From the NCBI RefSeq assembly GCF_013415885.1, contig NZ_CP058910.1:2852001-2916000 (forward strand): a stretch of DNA of 64,000 nt. The letters run 5' to 3'. Origin of the DNA: Halosimplex rubrum (GTDB lineage Archaea > Halobacteriota > Halobacteria > Halobacteriales > Haloarculaceae). Shown here piece by piece: positions 1-7,942 of this stretch; position 1 is the stretch's first letter, and each line of letters begins with the position of its first letter. The notes under the pieces are model-generated. The model was not told the DNA's origin. It did no database searches and worked only from the letters and a program-made list of their open reading frames with translations. Both the position numbers and the translations under genes were made by a program.

Positions 1-988
1 GACAGGGACGCTTACTGAGGGTGAACACGGCGTCGTGGATATGGCGACCGTCGACGGCGTTGACGAGGACGACGCGCTCGGGCTGGCGGCAGCCGTCGAG
101 AGTGACTCCGAACACATGATCGCCCGAGCGATCCGTGAGGCCGCCGACGAGCGAGATGTAACTACTCCTGACGCGACAGCCTTCGAGGCGATCAAAGGAC
201 GAGGGGTCCGGGCGAATGTCGACGGAAACGAGGTGTACGTCGGTGGCCCGAACCTGTTGGCCCAACTCGATAGCGAAATTCCCGACCATCTCCAGCACTT
301 CGCTGACGAGGCCGGTCAGAACGCCCAGACTGTGGTGTATCTCGTTCGTGACGGAGAGCTGATCGCCGCCTTCGCGATGGCCGACGTGATCCGCGAGGAG
401 AGTTTCCGCGTCGTCGACGCCCTCCACGATCTGGGCATCGAGGTGGCGATGCTGACTGGGGACTCCCAGGACGTCGCCAACGCTGTCGCCGACGAACTGG
501 GCATCGACACGGTGTTCGCGGAGGTCCTACCCCAAGACAAGGACGAGAAAGTCCAGGAACTCCAGGACCAGGGCAAACTCGTGGGGATGGTCGGCGACGG
601 CGTCAACGACGCGCCGGCGCTGACGCGAGCCGACGTCGGCATTGCGATCGGGAGTGGCACCGACGTCGCGGTCCAGTCGGCCGACGTTATTCTCGTGCAG
701 AACAACCCGATGGACGTCGTTCGGCTGGTGAAGCTCAGTAAGGCGAGCTACCGGAAGATGCAGGAGAACATCGTCTGGGCCGCCGGCTACAACGTCTTCG
801 CGATTCCGCTCGCAGCAGGCGTGTTGGCACCGATTGGGATTCTGCTGTCCCCCGCTGTGGGTGCACTTCTGATGTCGTTGAGTACGGTCATCGTCGCGAT
901 CAACGCTCAGCTGCTCCGCCGCGTGGACCTGTCCATCCCCGAGCTTCCAAGCGGGACACCAGCGACTGACGCACAACCTGCAGACTGA
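1..988 (+). CDS. Heavy-metal P1B-type ATPase, C-terminal part (5' end outside window)
   Basis: The reading frame is open from the first base. The window opens inside the phosphorylation motif: the first codons read TGT-LTEG, so the DK of DKTGT lies just outside. The ATP-binding domain follows, then the hinge motif MVGDGVNDAPAL and GIAIGSGTDVA, and two closing hydrophobic segments (VWAAGYNVFAIPLAAGVLAPIG and a following one). Only about 328 residues are present, so the metal-binding domains, the first six helices and the CPC-type motif that would define the metal are missing. The family exports Cu(I)/Ag(I) or Zn/Cd/Pb across the cytoplasmic membrane. The substrate cannot be decided here. Confidence 0.95.
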   Translation, partial: TGTLTEGEHGVVDMATVDGVDEDDALGLAAAVESDSEHMIARAIREAADERDVTTPDATAFEAIKGRGVRANVDGNEVYVGGPNLLAQLDSEIPDHLQHFADEAGQNAQTVVYLVRDGELIAAFAMADVIREESFRVVDALHDLGIEVAMLTGDSQDVANAVADELGIDTVFAEVLPQDKDEKVQELQDQGKLVGMVGDGVNDAPALTRADVGIAIGSGTDVAVQSADVILVQNNPMDVVRLVKLSKASYRKMQENIVWAAGYNVFAIPLAAGVLAPIGILLSPAVGALLMSLSTVIVAINAQLLRRVDLSIPELPSGTPATDAQPAD

Positions 989-1174
989 ACCGCTCCCGAT
1001 CGCTTCGGAGCTTCTTTCAATTGAGTTCGGTTAATGGACAGCAAATGGCGACACTGCGTGATTTCGGTGGGTATCGCTATGCGGTCACCGATTCCACAGT
1101 TATCCCGAGGGGTGCGAAGTTTGGTATACACAGACGCTTCCTCTGATGGGCGACATTGTTGCGCCAGCACTAGG

Positions 1175-1180
1175 TTTATA
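1175..1180 (+). promoter_or_regulatory. TATA-like box for the small gene at 1205
   Basis: TTTATA ends 25 bases before the ATG at 1205, the spacing expected for a leaderless haloarchaeal transcript. Confidence 0.5.
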
Positions 1181-1204
1181 CCGTTAGACGGACTTCATTC
1201 CGAT

Positions 1205-1309
1205 ATGAGCCTCGAAGAGACGGTTGACTACCTCGCCGAGGAACTCGACCTCGAGCGAAGTGAACACGTCCGTGAGGTTGGTCAGTCGGTCGCCGAGCTT
1301 CGCGACTGA
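1205..1309 (+). CDS. Small acidic protein, 34 aa, function unknown
   Basis: A 34-residue ORF begins MSLEETVDYLAEELDLERSE and ends VGQSVAELRD. It is strongly acidic with a helical, amphipathic pattern typical of real haloarchaeal microproteins, and a TATA-like box sits 25 bases upstream. A longer in-frame ORF could start at 1034, but its extra N-terminus is rich in Arg, Ser and Cys and is not haloarchaeal in character, so the ATG at 1205 is preferred. I do not recognise a named family. It lies between the ATPase and the right end of the TnpB element and could be the start of a longer gene cut by that insertion, although a natural stop is present. Confidence 0.5.
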   Translation: MSLEETVDYLAEELDLERSEHVREVGQSVAELRD

Positions 1310-1370
1310 TCAAAACATTTCTCTGAAGTCTCGTTCGACCAGTCCGTTCTCCAGATACGTGGTAAGCTAG

Positions 1371-1540
1371 CCCACGGCTAAAGCCGTGGGCGTTCAGCGT
1401 GGACTCCCGCTCTGGCCGACACTGTCGGCAGGAGAATCATACGCCCCGTTCGCGTTCAGCGTCCCGCTGTTCAAGCGCACGCCTACGGGTGCGCCTCCAC
1501 CGGAGCCAGTTTGGGTCCGACGGAGATACCGCAGTCCAAT
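1371..1540 (-). ncRNA. Probable TnpB guide RNA (omega/re RNA), approximate extent
   Basis: In IS605-type elements the guide RNA is made from the 3' end of tnpB and extends through the right-end hairpin. Here that corresponds to the last part of tnpB (from about 1540 down to 1394) plus the hairpin at 1371-1390. The guide would be the sequence immediately past the hairpin. The extent is inferred from family knowledge; only the hairpin is seen. Confidence 0.4.
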
Positions 1541-2623
1541 ATTCTTCGCGGCGTTGTAGTCAGCGTGGTTCTCGTAGCCACACTTCAGACACTCGAACAA
1601 CTCACTCTCACGATTATCCGGGTGCGTAAACCCACACGTCGAACACCGCCGAGAGGTATTCTCCGGGTCAACCTGCTCTACGTCGATGCCGTACTCGGCG
1701 GCCTTGTACTGGACGTATTCGTAGAGGCGGTTGAACGCCCACTTGTGTCCCCACGACGCCCCAGTGCGGTCACGGATGTCCGTCAGGTCTTCGAACGCTA
1801 TCACCGAACACTCGTACTCGCGGGCTTCAGCTACCAACTCGTTCGATATACGGTGGAGCGTGATCTTGAATCGGCCTTTCTCTTTCCGTCCAACGGATTG
1901 GATGTTCTCATGCGCCCATCGCGTCCCGCACTGCTGGAGATTGCCACGGCGGTTCTCGTATTCGCGCCGCCAGTGGTCGAACTCATCACCAGTCCAGAAC
2001 GTGCCCGTCGAGGCGACGGCCAGATTGTTCACGCCGAGGTCTACCCCGAGAACCGTTCTGTTCTCGGTGGCATCCTGTTCCGGCGTGTCGGACTCCACCT
2101 CCATTTTGCAGTGGATGTGAAGCATCCAGCTGCCGTTCGAGTAGTGCAGTTCGGCTCCCGTGGTTTCGTACTCGTCCGAGAAGATGTATTCCGCGTGGGG
2201 CGTCTCTCGCTCGTTGTCGGGGAGCACGTAGTCGGCTTCGATGCGACCGTCAACAGTCGCCAGCGACACGGACTCGTCGTGGAAGGTGGCGGTGCGATGG
2301 TCGTAGACGACGTGTGGGCTGGTGAAATACGGCCTCGACGCTTTCTTGCCGTTTTTCCACTTCTCGACCACGCTCTTGCAGGCGTCAGCAGCCTTGTTTC
2401 GGGCGGCTTGGACGTGATTGCTGTGCAACGCCGTTTCGTCGCGCACGTCTTCGTAGGTGTCGTCGTGGAGCGTGGTTTTGCTCGTCGTGACGTATTCGCC
2501 CTCGAACGCGTGGCGTGTGACGTAGTTGGCGGCCCACAGAAACTCGTCGACGGTGTCTTCGAGGAGTGCGGCGTCGTCACTGTCCACGTCAAGCTTGACC
2601 GGGACAGTACGCCGCTTCTCCAT
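1394..2623 (-). CDS. tnpB: TnpB RNA-guided endonuclease of an IS1341-like element
   Basis: This 409-residue protein has a full-length TnpB layout. An N-terminal RNA/DNA-binding region is followed by a split RuvC domain with [15 protein letters not shown] (Asp195), FEDLTDI (Glu278) and [12 protein letters not shown] (Asp355). A Cys4 zinc finger (Cys327, 330, 345, 348) sits between the last two motifs. All catalytic residues are present, so it is probably active as an RNA-guided DNA nuclease that maintains the element at its site. The ATG start lies about 90 bases inside the left-end hairpin. The last 20 or so residues are low-complexity and overlap the presumed guide-RNA region. Confidence 0.93.
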   Translation of the reverse strand: MEKRRTVPVKLDVDSDDAALLEDTVDEFLWAANYVTRHAFEGEYVTTSKTTLHDDTYEDVRDETALHSNHVQAARNKAADACKSVVEKWKNGKKASRPYFTSPHVVYDHRTATFHDESVSLATVDGRIEADYVLPDNERETPHAEYIFSDEYETTGAELHYSNGSWMLHIHCKMEVESDTPEQDATENRTVLGVDLGVNNLAVASTGTFWTGDEFDHWRREYENRRGNLQQCGTRWAHENIQSVGRKEKGRFKITLHRISNELVAEAREYECSVIAFEDLTDIRDRTGASWGHKWAFNRLYEYVQYKAAEYGIDVEQVDPENTSRRCSTCGFTHPDNRESELFECLKCGYENHADYNAAKNIGLRYLRRTQTGSGGGAPVGVRLNSGTLNANGAYDSPADSVGQSGSPR

Positions 2624-2743
2624 ACATCATATGTAGTTTTGGTGGTTCAAAAGTATTGGGGGTCGACCCCGTCGTCGTCGGTGGGTTGTCGCACGGAGTG
2701 TACGCGCTTCCTCCCACCCCTGAAGGGGTGGGTTTCCCCGCTG

Positions 2744-3586
2744 TTACGCTATGAACTCTTGTTTCGTTGGTCCTTGACGGTCGAGTAGATCGTCCCGTCC
2801 TGCTCGTTCGAGAACTGCCTGCGCGAAGTCCGTACAGTGGGATTCGTGCTGCCCAGCGTACTCTGAGAGGGCTTCTCGCCAGTGCATATCCAGCTCGAAC
2901 TCGGCTAATCGGATTTGAATCCCGTCTTTCCGTTCGACGAGGTCGACGTCCAAGTCTTCGAGTTGCTTGAAACGGAGGTTGTTCCGGCGGACAGTAATGA
3001 GTCGCTTGGAATCGACGATGTAGGGATTGACCCACTCTCGCCAGGTATCGTCGTCGACGTGCGTTCGTGGCATCTCAAAATCCGGGTCCACACTCTCAAT
3101 ACAGAACTGCAGCATCGCGATGCCAGTTCGGTGATTCGCATTTGGGAGGGAATGTCGGAGGATCAAATTCGACATCACCTCTCCAGCGACGATCGGAAGT
3201 GGAGCTCCCCAGGAGACGTGATCGAGTGCCTGCTGGATCTTTTGCGGTTCGAACTCCTTGTAGAGCCGGAACTCATCCTCATCGCGAACATCGACCGCAG
3301 CTTCGAGCAACTCTACTAATCGGAATGCGACAACCTGCCCAGCACGGGGGAGGTCACGAATACGGTCGCTCAGCCATTCCTGATCGAAGTCGACCTCTCG
3401 GGCTGATTCGATCTCTGAATCGCCTTCGTAGAGCACATAGACCGGTGTGTCAAAGGGATACCCGATGAGCTTTGTCGACTCGTCGGATTGCTCTCGCTGA
3501 GACAGGGTCTCTGCCACCGATGCCGAGCTATATTTGAGTGAGAAATTCTCGGCCTGGGGGTGGTGATAGAAGACGAGCCGAGCCAT
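2744..3586 (-). CDS. Fic/Doc-like domain protein, 280 aa
   Basis: Residues 145-155 read HSLPNANHRTG, which resembles the Fic/Doc active-site loop HxFx(D/N)(G/A)N(K/G)RT, with Leu in place of Phe. Fic-fold enzymes usually transfer AMP or phosphate to target proteins, and many are toxins. The N-terminal 110 residues and the C-terminal third match nothing I recognise. The gene follows a PadR-type regulator on the same strand with a 53-bp gap, which suggests a regulator-toxin unit. The last codons run into the left end of the TnpB element, so the C-terminus may have been altered by that insertion. The ATG start is about 15 bases before a conserved-looking MARLVFYHHP start. Function is inferred from one motif only. 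Confidence 0.7.
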   Translation of the reverse strand: MARLVFYHHPQAENFSLKYSSASVAETLSQREQSDESTKLIGYPFDTPVYVLYEGDSEIESAREVDFDQEWLSDRIRDLPRAGQVVAFRLVELLEAAVDVRDEDEFRLYKEFEPQKIQQALDHVSWGAPLPIVAGEVMSNLILRHSLPNANHRTGIAMLQFCIESVDPDFEMPRTHVDDDTWREWVNPYIVDSKRLITVRRNNLRFKQLEDLDVDLVERKDGIQIRLAEFELDMHWREALSEYAGQHESHCTDFAQAVLERAGRDDLLDRQGPTKQEFIA

Positions 3587-3639
3587 CTTACTGTGGATTC
3601 GTGGGAAGTGGGTAAAGCAGTCCCGCTTTTATAATGATT

Positions 3640-3936
3640 CTACGACGGAATGGGTGCGTTCACGTCTTCTAAATACTGACTTTCCCACTCACGTCGCGCC
3701 TCGATTTCCCGCAATCCGCGTTGCGTGACTGTGTACACGTTCGTCCGCTTGTCGAGTTCGCCCTTCTCCAGCAGTCCTTTGTTGACGAGATCGTCGAGAT
3801 TCGGATAGAGGCGGCCATGATTGATCTCCTGCTCGTAATAGTCGTCGAGTTCGTCCTTGATTGCGAGCCCATGTGGTTCCTCGAGCCCGGTGGTTACGTA
3901 CAAGATATCCCGCTGGAACCCAGTTAGATCGTGCAT
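3640..3936 (-). CDS. PadR-family winged-helix transcriptional regulator
   Basis: This 98-residue protein has the PadR layout: LTGFQRDILYVTTGLEEPHGLAIKDEL, then a recognition helix region with INHGRLYPNLDDLVNKGLLEKGE and a wing with YTVTQRGL. It probably acts as a local repressor. Its position just upstream of and co-directional with the Fic-like gene suggests control of that gene, possibly as the antitoxin-like or autoregulatory partner. No effector can be read from the sequence. Confidence 0.85.
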   Translation of the reverse strand: MHDLTGFQRDILYVTTGLEEPHGLAIKDELDDYYEQEINHGRLYPNLDDLVNKGLLEKGELDKRTNVYTVTQRGLREIEARREWESQYLEDVNAPIPS

Positions 3937-4037
3937 CTGCCTGTTCCCTATTTTTGAGGGGTGGCATATGTTCTCTCTGGTACTCAGAGGCGAATTCGGC
4001 GGGACTGGTCAGGAAGACTACGTGAGAACTTCGAACC

Positions 4038-4044
4038 TTTATAT
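4038..4044 (+). promoter_or_regulatory. TATA box of the small gene at 4071
   Basis: TTTATAT lies 27-33 bases before the ATG, consistent with a leaderless transcript. Confidence 0.6.
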
Positions 4045-4070
4045 GGTGGACAAGAGAAGTCCGCGATGGA

Positions 4071-4238
4071 ATGTCTGACCTAATCGTCAAAGCAGCCGTG
4101 AAGGACGCACTTTCGGACCACAACGTCTCGGCAGATTTCTACGACGCCCTCAACGAAGAGGTCGCCGAACTGCTCGACGACGCCGCGGAGCGTGCTGAGG
4201 CCAACGATCGGAAGACGGTCCAGCCCCGCGACCTGTAG
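4071..4238 (+). CDS. Small DUF1931-like (histone-fold type) protein, 55 aa
   Basis: The ORF begins MSDLIVKAAVKDAL, continues with NVSADFYDALNEEVAELLDDAAERAEAND and ends RKTVQPRDL. This pattern matches small haloarchaeal proteins annotated as DUF1931, whose larger relatives have a histone-like fold; the assignment is from memory. The TVQPRDL ending is typical of histone-fold C-termini. A TATA box at 4038-4044 supports the start. The gene is monocistronic and is followed by an exonuclease VII remnant. Confidence 0.8.
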   Translation: MSDLIVKAAVKDALSDHNVSADFYDALNEEVAELLDDAAERAEANDRKTVQPRDL

Positions 4239-4313
4239 GCCTGCGTAACGCAGCCAACCCCGGCACTCGAACGTAGCTTTTTGAGGTTCCTGTTCAGAGG
4301 TTAGTAGACGAAG

Positions 4314-4590
4314 ATGGCGGAGGCACCGGATACCGAACGGCAGGCGGTCGAACCCGATGCGAGAGAGGTCCTCAGTGTGTCACAGCTGAACGACCGGATT
4401 GCGTCAGTCGTATAGGACACGCCGCCCTGAACCGCGTCCTCGGATTAGCGAAATCAGTGGCCTCCACCAGGGCAGTACGGCACTCTATTTCACGCTCACC
4501 GGCGACGACGAACTCCCCGGTATGGTCTTGGAAAATCGGTACTGAGACATGGACGCGGAATTTAAACACGGAAGCGAGGTTATTCCGTTC
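4314..4590 (+). pseudogene. xseA: Exonuclease VII large subunit remnant (xseA)
   Basis: An ATG at 4314 starts MAEAPDTERQAVEPDAREVL and SVSQLNDRIASVV, which matches the N-terminus of haloarchaeal exodeoxyribonuclease VII large subunits, and is then cut by a TAG. After a frame change near 4440 the OB-fold region continues as ISGLHQGSTALYFTLTGDDELPG, followed by a TGA and DMDAEFKHGSEV. Homology ends where the wHTH gene on the other strand begins. The gene is broken by at least two stops and a frameshift and has lost about three quarters of its length, so it cannot encode a working nuclease. Confidence 0.8.
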
Positions 4591-5035
4591 TACGACAATC
4601 TTCGATATCTGCGATGAGGGCTTCTGCTCGTGCTTCTGCCGTTTCGGAGTTCCCCTCCGGGGCATCGGCTTTTCCATCTGGATCGAAGGTCGGGAGTTCC
4701 TGTTCCCAGCCCTTCTCAGCGTAGCTGTCGTCAGGTGCTGACTCGAAGAATTGAACAAGTGAATCGAGCGATTCGAGCCGTCGCTTTAGCTCACTGGCTC
4801 GGCTTGGGTCAACGTAATAGACGTTGTCTACTCGTTCGATAAGCCCGTGCTCGAAGAGACGATCCATCGTGTTCGACACGGCGGTCTTGTTGAGGGCTGT
4901 TCGATCTACGATTTCGCGTCGGGTGAAGCCGTATTCGCGGTGTGCGATAAGGAAGCTGAGAGCGCAGTACTCGTTCGTGTCCGGCTTGATCGGGAACCGA
5001 TCGTCACTCGTGAGTTCGCCAACCGGAACGGGCAT
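4580..5035 (-). CDS. Winged-helix (MarR/TrmB-like) regulator, orphan
   Basis: The preferred start, at 5035, gives MPVPVGELTSDDRFPI and a 151-residue protein. A longer frame from 5155 adds a Cys/Ser-rich N-terminus that looks untranslated. The DNA-binding core is YCALSFLIAHREYGFTRREI, then TALNKTAVSNTMDRLFEHGLIERVDNVYYVDP. Related haloarchaeal regulators usually sit upstream of a PemK/MazF-type toxin gene. Here the downstream position is taken by the end of the xseA remnant, so the toxin, if there was one, is lost. The C-terminal 60 residues are acidic and probably disordered. Confidence 0.75.
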   Translation of the reverse strand: MPVPVGELTSDDRFPIKPDTNEYCALSFLIAHREYGFTRREIVDRTALNKTAVSNTMDRLFEHGLIERVDNVYYVDPSRASELKRRLESLDSLVQFFESAPDDSYAEKGWEQELPTFDPDGKADAPEGNSETAEARAEALIADIEDCRRTE

Positions 5036-5178
5036 CCGTACCAATATCTGTCGGCGGACGATAATACGATTTTCGCAGATGGATATGCCTAAGCAGATCT
5101 CCGAAGAACATTTCAGAGAATTTCGCTCCTGGCCAGTAGAAGTATAATTCGACACTCGGTGTCCAATCCTGTAGAGAG

Positions 5179-6225
5179 TTAATGACCAGCAGCGGGATGC
5201 GCATCGTCATCCCGATCATTCTCGATCGGTTCGTAATCGGCGTCGTTGCCGACTGGCTTGAACCCGGGGACGTAGCTGAAGCGTTTCCCTGGCTCGCTGC
5301 GGAACATCAACGGGAACATGCCACGATGCTCGCGAGCGCGGTACTGTGGCTCCCATTCTCGGAATTCCATCGTTGGTTTGGCAATCTGTGGGGCAGGCAG
5401 CTCTGCACGCTCTAAGTCTGATAGCTCAAGCACGCGCACTTCGAGTTCACGCGCCAGTTTCTCGGTTCGAGGCGTCAACTCGGTCGTGTGACAGAGCACT
5501 GGCATCGCACGACAGGCAAACGCCACCGTACACAACCGGAAGAGAGCTGTCGGGGTGATTGGGTCGTCTGTCCAGTCTTTACACTGGGCGACAATCCAGT
5601 CGCTTGGCTGCTGCTGTTTCTCACTCCGTCTGGCGACGACATCAATCTCCATACTATAGAGGTGTTGGCGTGTCGCTGCACGGTATCCCCAGCGTCCGAG
5701 TGCACGCTCAAGTTGATACTCGAGCCACCGCCCATCACCATTCCCACGCCCCCCGACGTGCGGGTCAACGTTGTCAAGGTTGATATCCTCTCTGTCGGCG
5801 AGAACTGGACTATCTTCCGGGACCGATGACAGAATGTCTCGAAGGGCTGTCGCGTACTCGAGGGCTGTTGTGAACTTCTCGACAGGTGGTTCGTCATAGT
5901 GGTGGGCTGCCGGCTGTACAGCACGGAGTGAGCGAACTAGCCAGCACAACTGCCGTTCGATGTTGATGACTGCAGCCGCGTAGTCATCCCATGAAGCGGG
6001 AGTTAGATCTTCTGCTGAGTCAACATCTCGGTCTGGCTCGGGCAGAATCCGTTCGGCTTCAGTGATCGGCTGGCTCGCGAGGAAGAGGAGCCGGCAGGCG
6101 AACATCCGTTGGTCAGTGGGAAGCGAATGATCGCGCTCGAGTGTTTCACGGAGTGCCTCGATTGTCTTCGTCAGCAGGCTCAGGCGGTCATCGTATCCCT
6201 CTGGAGTGGGCTCATCCGTCGTCAT
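5179..6225 (-). CDS. PD-(D/E)XK (Mrr-like) endonuclease domain protein, 348 aa
   Basis: In the middle of the protein, GRWLEYQLERALGRWGYRA is followed by MEIDVVARR and then WIVAQCKDW. This is the E...(E)xD...QxK arrangement of the restriction-endonuclease-like fold, close to the Mrr/RecB-like group. The N-terminal 140 residues are helical with no recognised domain, and the C-terminal 90 residues are unassigned and end in an Asp/His-rich tail. It is the last gene of a minus-strand run with overlapping starts (7296 to 5179), so it is co-transcribed with a wHTH protein and an unknown protein. A defence or DNA-processing role is inferred; no methyltransferase is nearby. Confidence 0.75.
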   Translation of the reverse strand: MTTDEPTPEGYDDRLSLLTKTIEALRETLERDHSLPTDQRMFACRLLFLASQPITEAERILPEPDRDVDSAEDLTPASWDDYAAAVINIERQLCWLVRSLRAVQPAAHHYDEPPVEKFTTALEYATALRDILSSVPEDSPVLADREDINLDNVDPHVGGRGNGDGRWLEYQLERALGRWGYRAATRQHLYSMEIDVVARRSEKQQQPSDWIVAQCKDWTDDPITPTALFRLCTVAFACRAMPVLCHTTELTPRTEKLARELEVRVLELSDLERAELPAPQIAKPTMEFREWEPQYRAREHRGMFPLMFRSEPGKRFSYVPGFKPVGNDADYEPIENDRDDDAHPAAGH

Positions 6226-6913
6226 CGGTGAGTGGACTCGGCGTAAAGTGCTGGCGCGTCAGCGAAGTCTCCGAGAGCGACTGGACGGTCGGCTGACCCT
6301 GCTTCTGGACGTGATGAGAGAGTTCCGCTTCGTCGGTGACGGTGTACCACTGGTGACTATCGGCTCCTCGATACCGGAGTTCGTCCTCGACAGCCACGAG
6401 GACGCCCTGTTCAGTCATCCCGGCCGTATCGAAGACGAGAACGGCCGGGTCCGGATTCGTCCAGGTGCCGCGAATCAAGGCGAGAAGCGTGTCGAGTGTT
6501 GGCGGATCGACGGGGTCTGGGTAGCGTGGTTCCGCGGGGGCGCTAATCGCAACATCACGGATGGTGTCGCGACGACAGCTGCGCCAGCCAGCGCCTGTCC
6601 ACTCGAGTTCACGCCGCGTCCAGCTATCGCCGTCGCCGTCGGGCTCCAGAACGAGCCGCCGCGGTGGAGACGTAGTTGGAGTCCACTGGAGGACACACGA
6701 GCCGCCATCTGGGAGTGGGTTGTCGTCTGTTCGACGGTGCTGTTCAAAGAGCGCAGCGTCGATCTGCGAGCGTGCACGTCGGAGTGTGGTGATTGGGTCT
6801 GGGACTGGCGTGGCTGCTGTCTCATCCGTGTTATCGACCGCCTCAAAGAGCCGGTGGAAACGGCCATCGATGTCTCGAAGCGTCGCGAGGGCGTGCGCTT
6901 GGGTGTCTGTCAT
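6212..6913 (-). CDS. Conserved-looking hypothetical protein, 233 aa
   Basis: No family is recognised. The protein is acidic and haloarchaeal in character. It has a helical N-terminus (ATLRDIDGRFHRLFEAVDNT), a central part with Trp-rich strands (VLQWTP, WTRRELEWTGAGWRSCRRD) and a segment GTWTNPDPAVLVFDTAGMTEQ that resembles a small alpha/beta fold. Its stop overlaps the start of the downstream nuclease gene by 14 bp, and its start overlaps the upstream wHTH gene by 4 bp. This points to translational coupling and a joint function. It could be a partner or specificity protein for the nuclease. Confidence 0.7.
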   Translation of the reverse strand: MTDTQAHALATLRDIDGRFHRLFEAVDNTDETAATPVPDPITTLRRARSQIDAALFEQHRRTDDNPLPDGGSCVLQWTPTTSPPRRLVLEPDGDGDSWTRRELEWTGAGWRSCRRDTIRDVAISAPAEPRYPDPVDPPTLDTLLALIRGTWTNPDPAVLVFDTAGMTEQGVLVAVEDELRYRGADSHQWYTVTDEAELSHHVQKQGQPTVQSLSETSLTRQHFTPSPLTDDDG

Positions 6914-7296
6914 GTGGATTCCTCCGACTTGGGCTTGTAGCAGGCCGTCTGGAGTCGACGAATGTATTCGGCGAGCGGTTCCGTCGCGTCCGTCGAAGTC
7001 ACAGTCTTCGAACGGTCATCATAGTCGACCGCGCCGACCCCATCGAGCGTCTCAAGATGCCGTTGGGTCAATGCGATGTAGACTGGGGTTCGGTCGTCGC
7101 TCCCGACTTTGCTGGGGTCGATTCCGTTTTCGATGGCCGCGATTTCGACCGCAAGCTCGTCAGCAGTGACTTCATCGGGAGCCCGTGACAAGGACAACAG
7201 GACGCGACGACGGCGACGGTTCCCGATTGCATCGAATACGCTATCAGGATCCATTGGGATGGCAAGTGACGCCGATTCGCTGGATGTCGCGGTCAT
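6910..7296 (-). CDS. Winged-helix protein (DUF7344-like), 128 aa
   Basis: The sequence PDSVFDAIGNRRRRRVLLSLS, followed by a helix and PVYIALTQRHLETLDGVGAVDYDDRSKTV, is the layout of the haloarchaeal winged-helix family often named DUF7344 (assignment from memory). It probably binds DNA and may control the operon it heads. Its stop overlaps the next gene by 4 bp and its start overlaps a possible short upstream ORF by 4 bp. Confidence 0.8.
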   Translation of the reverse strand: MTATSSESASLAIPMDPDSVFDAIGNRRRRRVLLSLSRAPDEVTADELAVEIAAIENGIDPSKVGSDDRTPVYIALTQRHLETLDGVGAVDYDDRSKTVTSTDATEPLAEYIRRLQTACYKPKSEEST

Positions 7297-7520
7297 GCAG
7301 CTCGCCCTCCTCGTCGGTGCGTCGTTCGATGGGCCTGTCGCGTTCTCTGGAATGCGCCTTCGTCAAGGCGGGCCTGCTGGCGTATCTGTGACTTCGTGGT
7401 CGCTTCACGGGGTTGATGTGCGAGTTGTACGACTCGGTGTGTCTGTGGGTCGGTGTCCGGAGTGGTGTTCTGAGAGACAGAGTTATCACTCCTGACACGG
7501 GTATTCTGGCTTGCTGTCAT
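7293..7520 (-). CDS. Possible short upstream ORF, 75 aa
   Basis: An ORF with a Gln/Arg/Thr-rich product begins MTASQNTRVRSDNSVSQ and ends with an ATGA overlap on the wHTH start. The overlap is the main argument for translation. The composition is basic and unlike the acidic neighbours, so it may be a chance frame. No family is recognised. Confidence 0.3.
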   Translation of the reverse strand: MTASQNTRVRSDNSVSQNTTPDTDPQTHRVVQLAHQPREATTKSQIRQQARLDEGAFQRTRQAHRTTHRRGGRAA

Positions 7521-7538
7521 CCGTCTGGCAGCACGAAC

Positions 7539-7562
7539 CCTCCGGCGTCCTGACGCCGGGGG
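7539..7562. repeat. IS605-end-like hairpin (possible remnant)
   Basis: CCTCCGGCGTC-CT-GACGCCGGGGG forms a strong hairpin and is followed by GATTCCGC. This resembles the left-end hairpin of the TnpB element at 2713-2732 (hairpin followed by TTTCCCCGC). It could be the end of a lost IS200/IS605 element or a simple terminator for a gene no longer present. Confidence 0.35.
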
Positions 7563-7942
7563 ATTCCGCTGGACTCGTGCTAGTCTGGCGTAGGAGCGAT
7601 TGTAGCTTTTATATCAGCACCACAAACCTCGCACGCCGAATTCCGGTCTTTGAGTACTTTTACCGCTCGAATCAGTCCGTATGCTTAATCACTTAGTAAA
7701 TCACACTCCACGCCTACCGGTAGCTAAAAACAAACCACTCACAACACGAGTGATCCGGGGAGGCGCTTGCGCTCCGGAAGTATGGAAACAGATTGTCGGC
7801 TAAGTCCACATCGACAACATCAGCACGTAAATCGCACTTGCTGACTTATCCGCAAGTGCCTAATAGTGGTTACGGGAGATTCGTTCTCGGACGTGACGAG
7901 TACGGCTCTCTAGCCCTCGGAACGTAGAATTTGATTTTAGAA
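7563..7942. other. AT-richer intergenic region, no gene seen
   Basis: Nothing convincing on either strand. The base composition falls abruptly relative to the operon on the left. Confidence 0.6.

Larger units (their letters stand above)
1371..2732 (-). mobile_element. IS200/IS605-type element carrying only tnpB (IS1341-like)
   Basis: Subterminal hairpins bracket the tnpB gene: CCCACGGCT/AGCCGTGGG with a 2-nt loop at 1371-1390, just past the 3' end of tnpB, and CCCACCCC/GGGGTGGG with a 4-nt loop at 2713-2732, upstream of its start. Such hairpins replace inverted repeats in this superfamily. No tnpA is present, so movement would need a TnpA from elsewhere. Exact ends are not defined; the left end probably lies a little beyond the hairpin, near 2750, inside the last codons of the Fic-like gene. 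Confidence 0.75.

Noticed and set aside
1511-2788. 425-codon plus-strand frame opposite tnpB
   Set aside because: Antisense shadow of tnpB produced by GC-rich codon bias; no motif.
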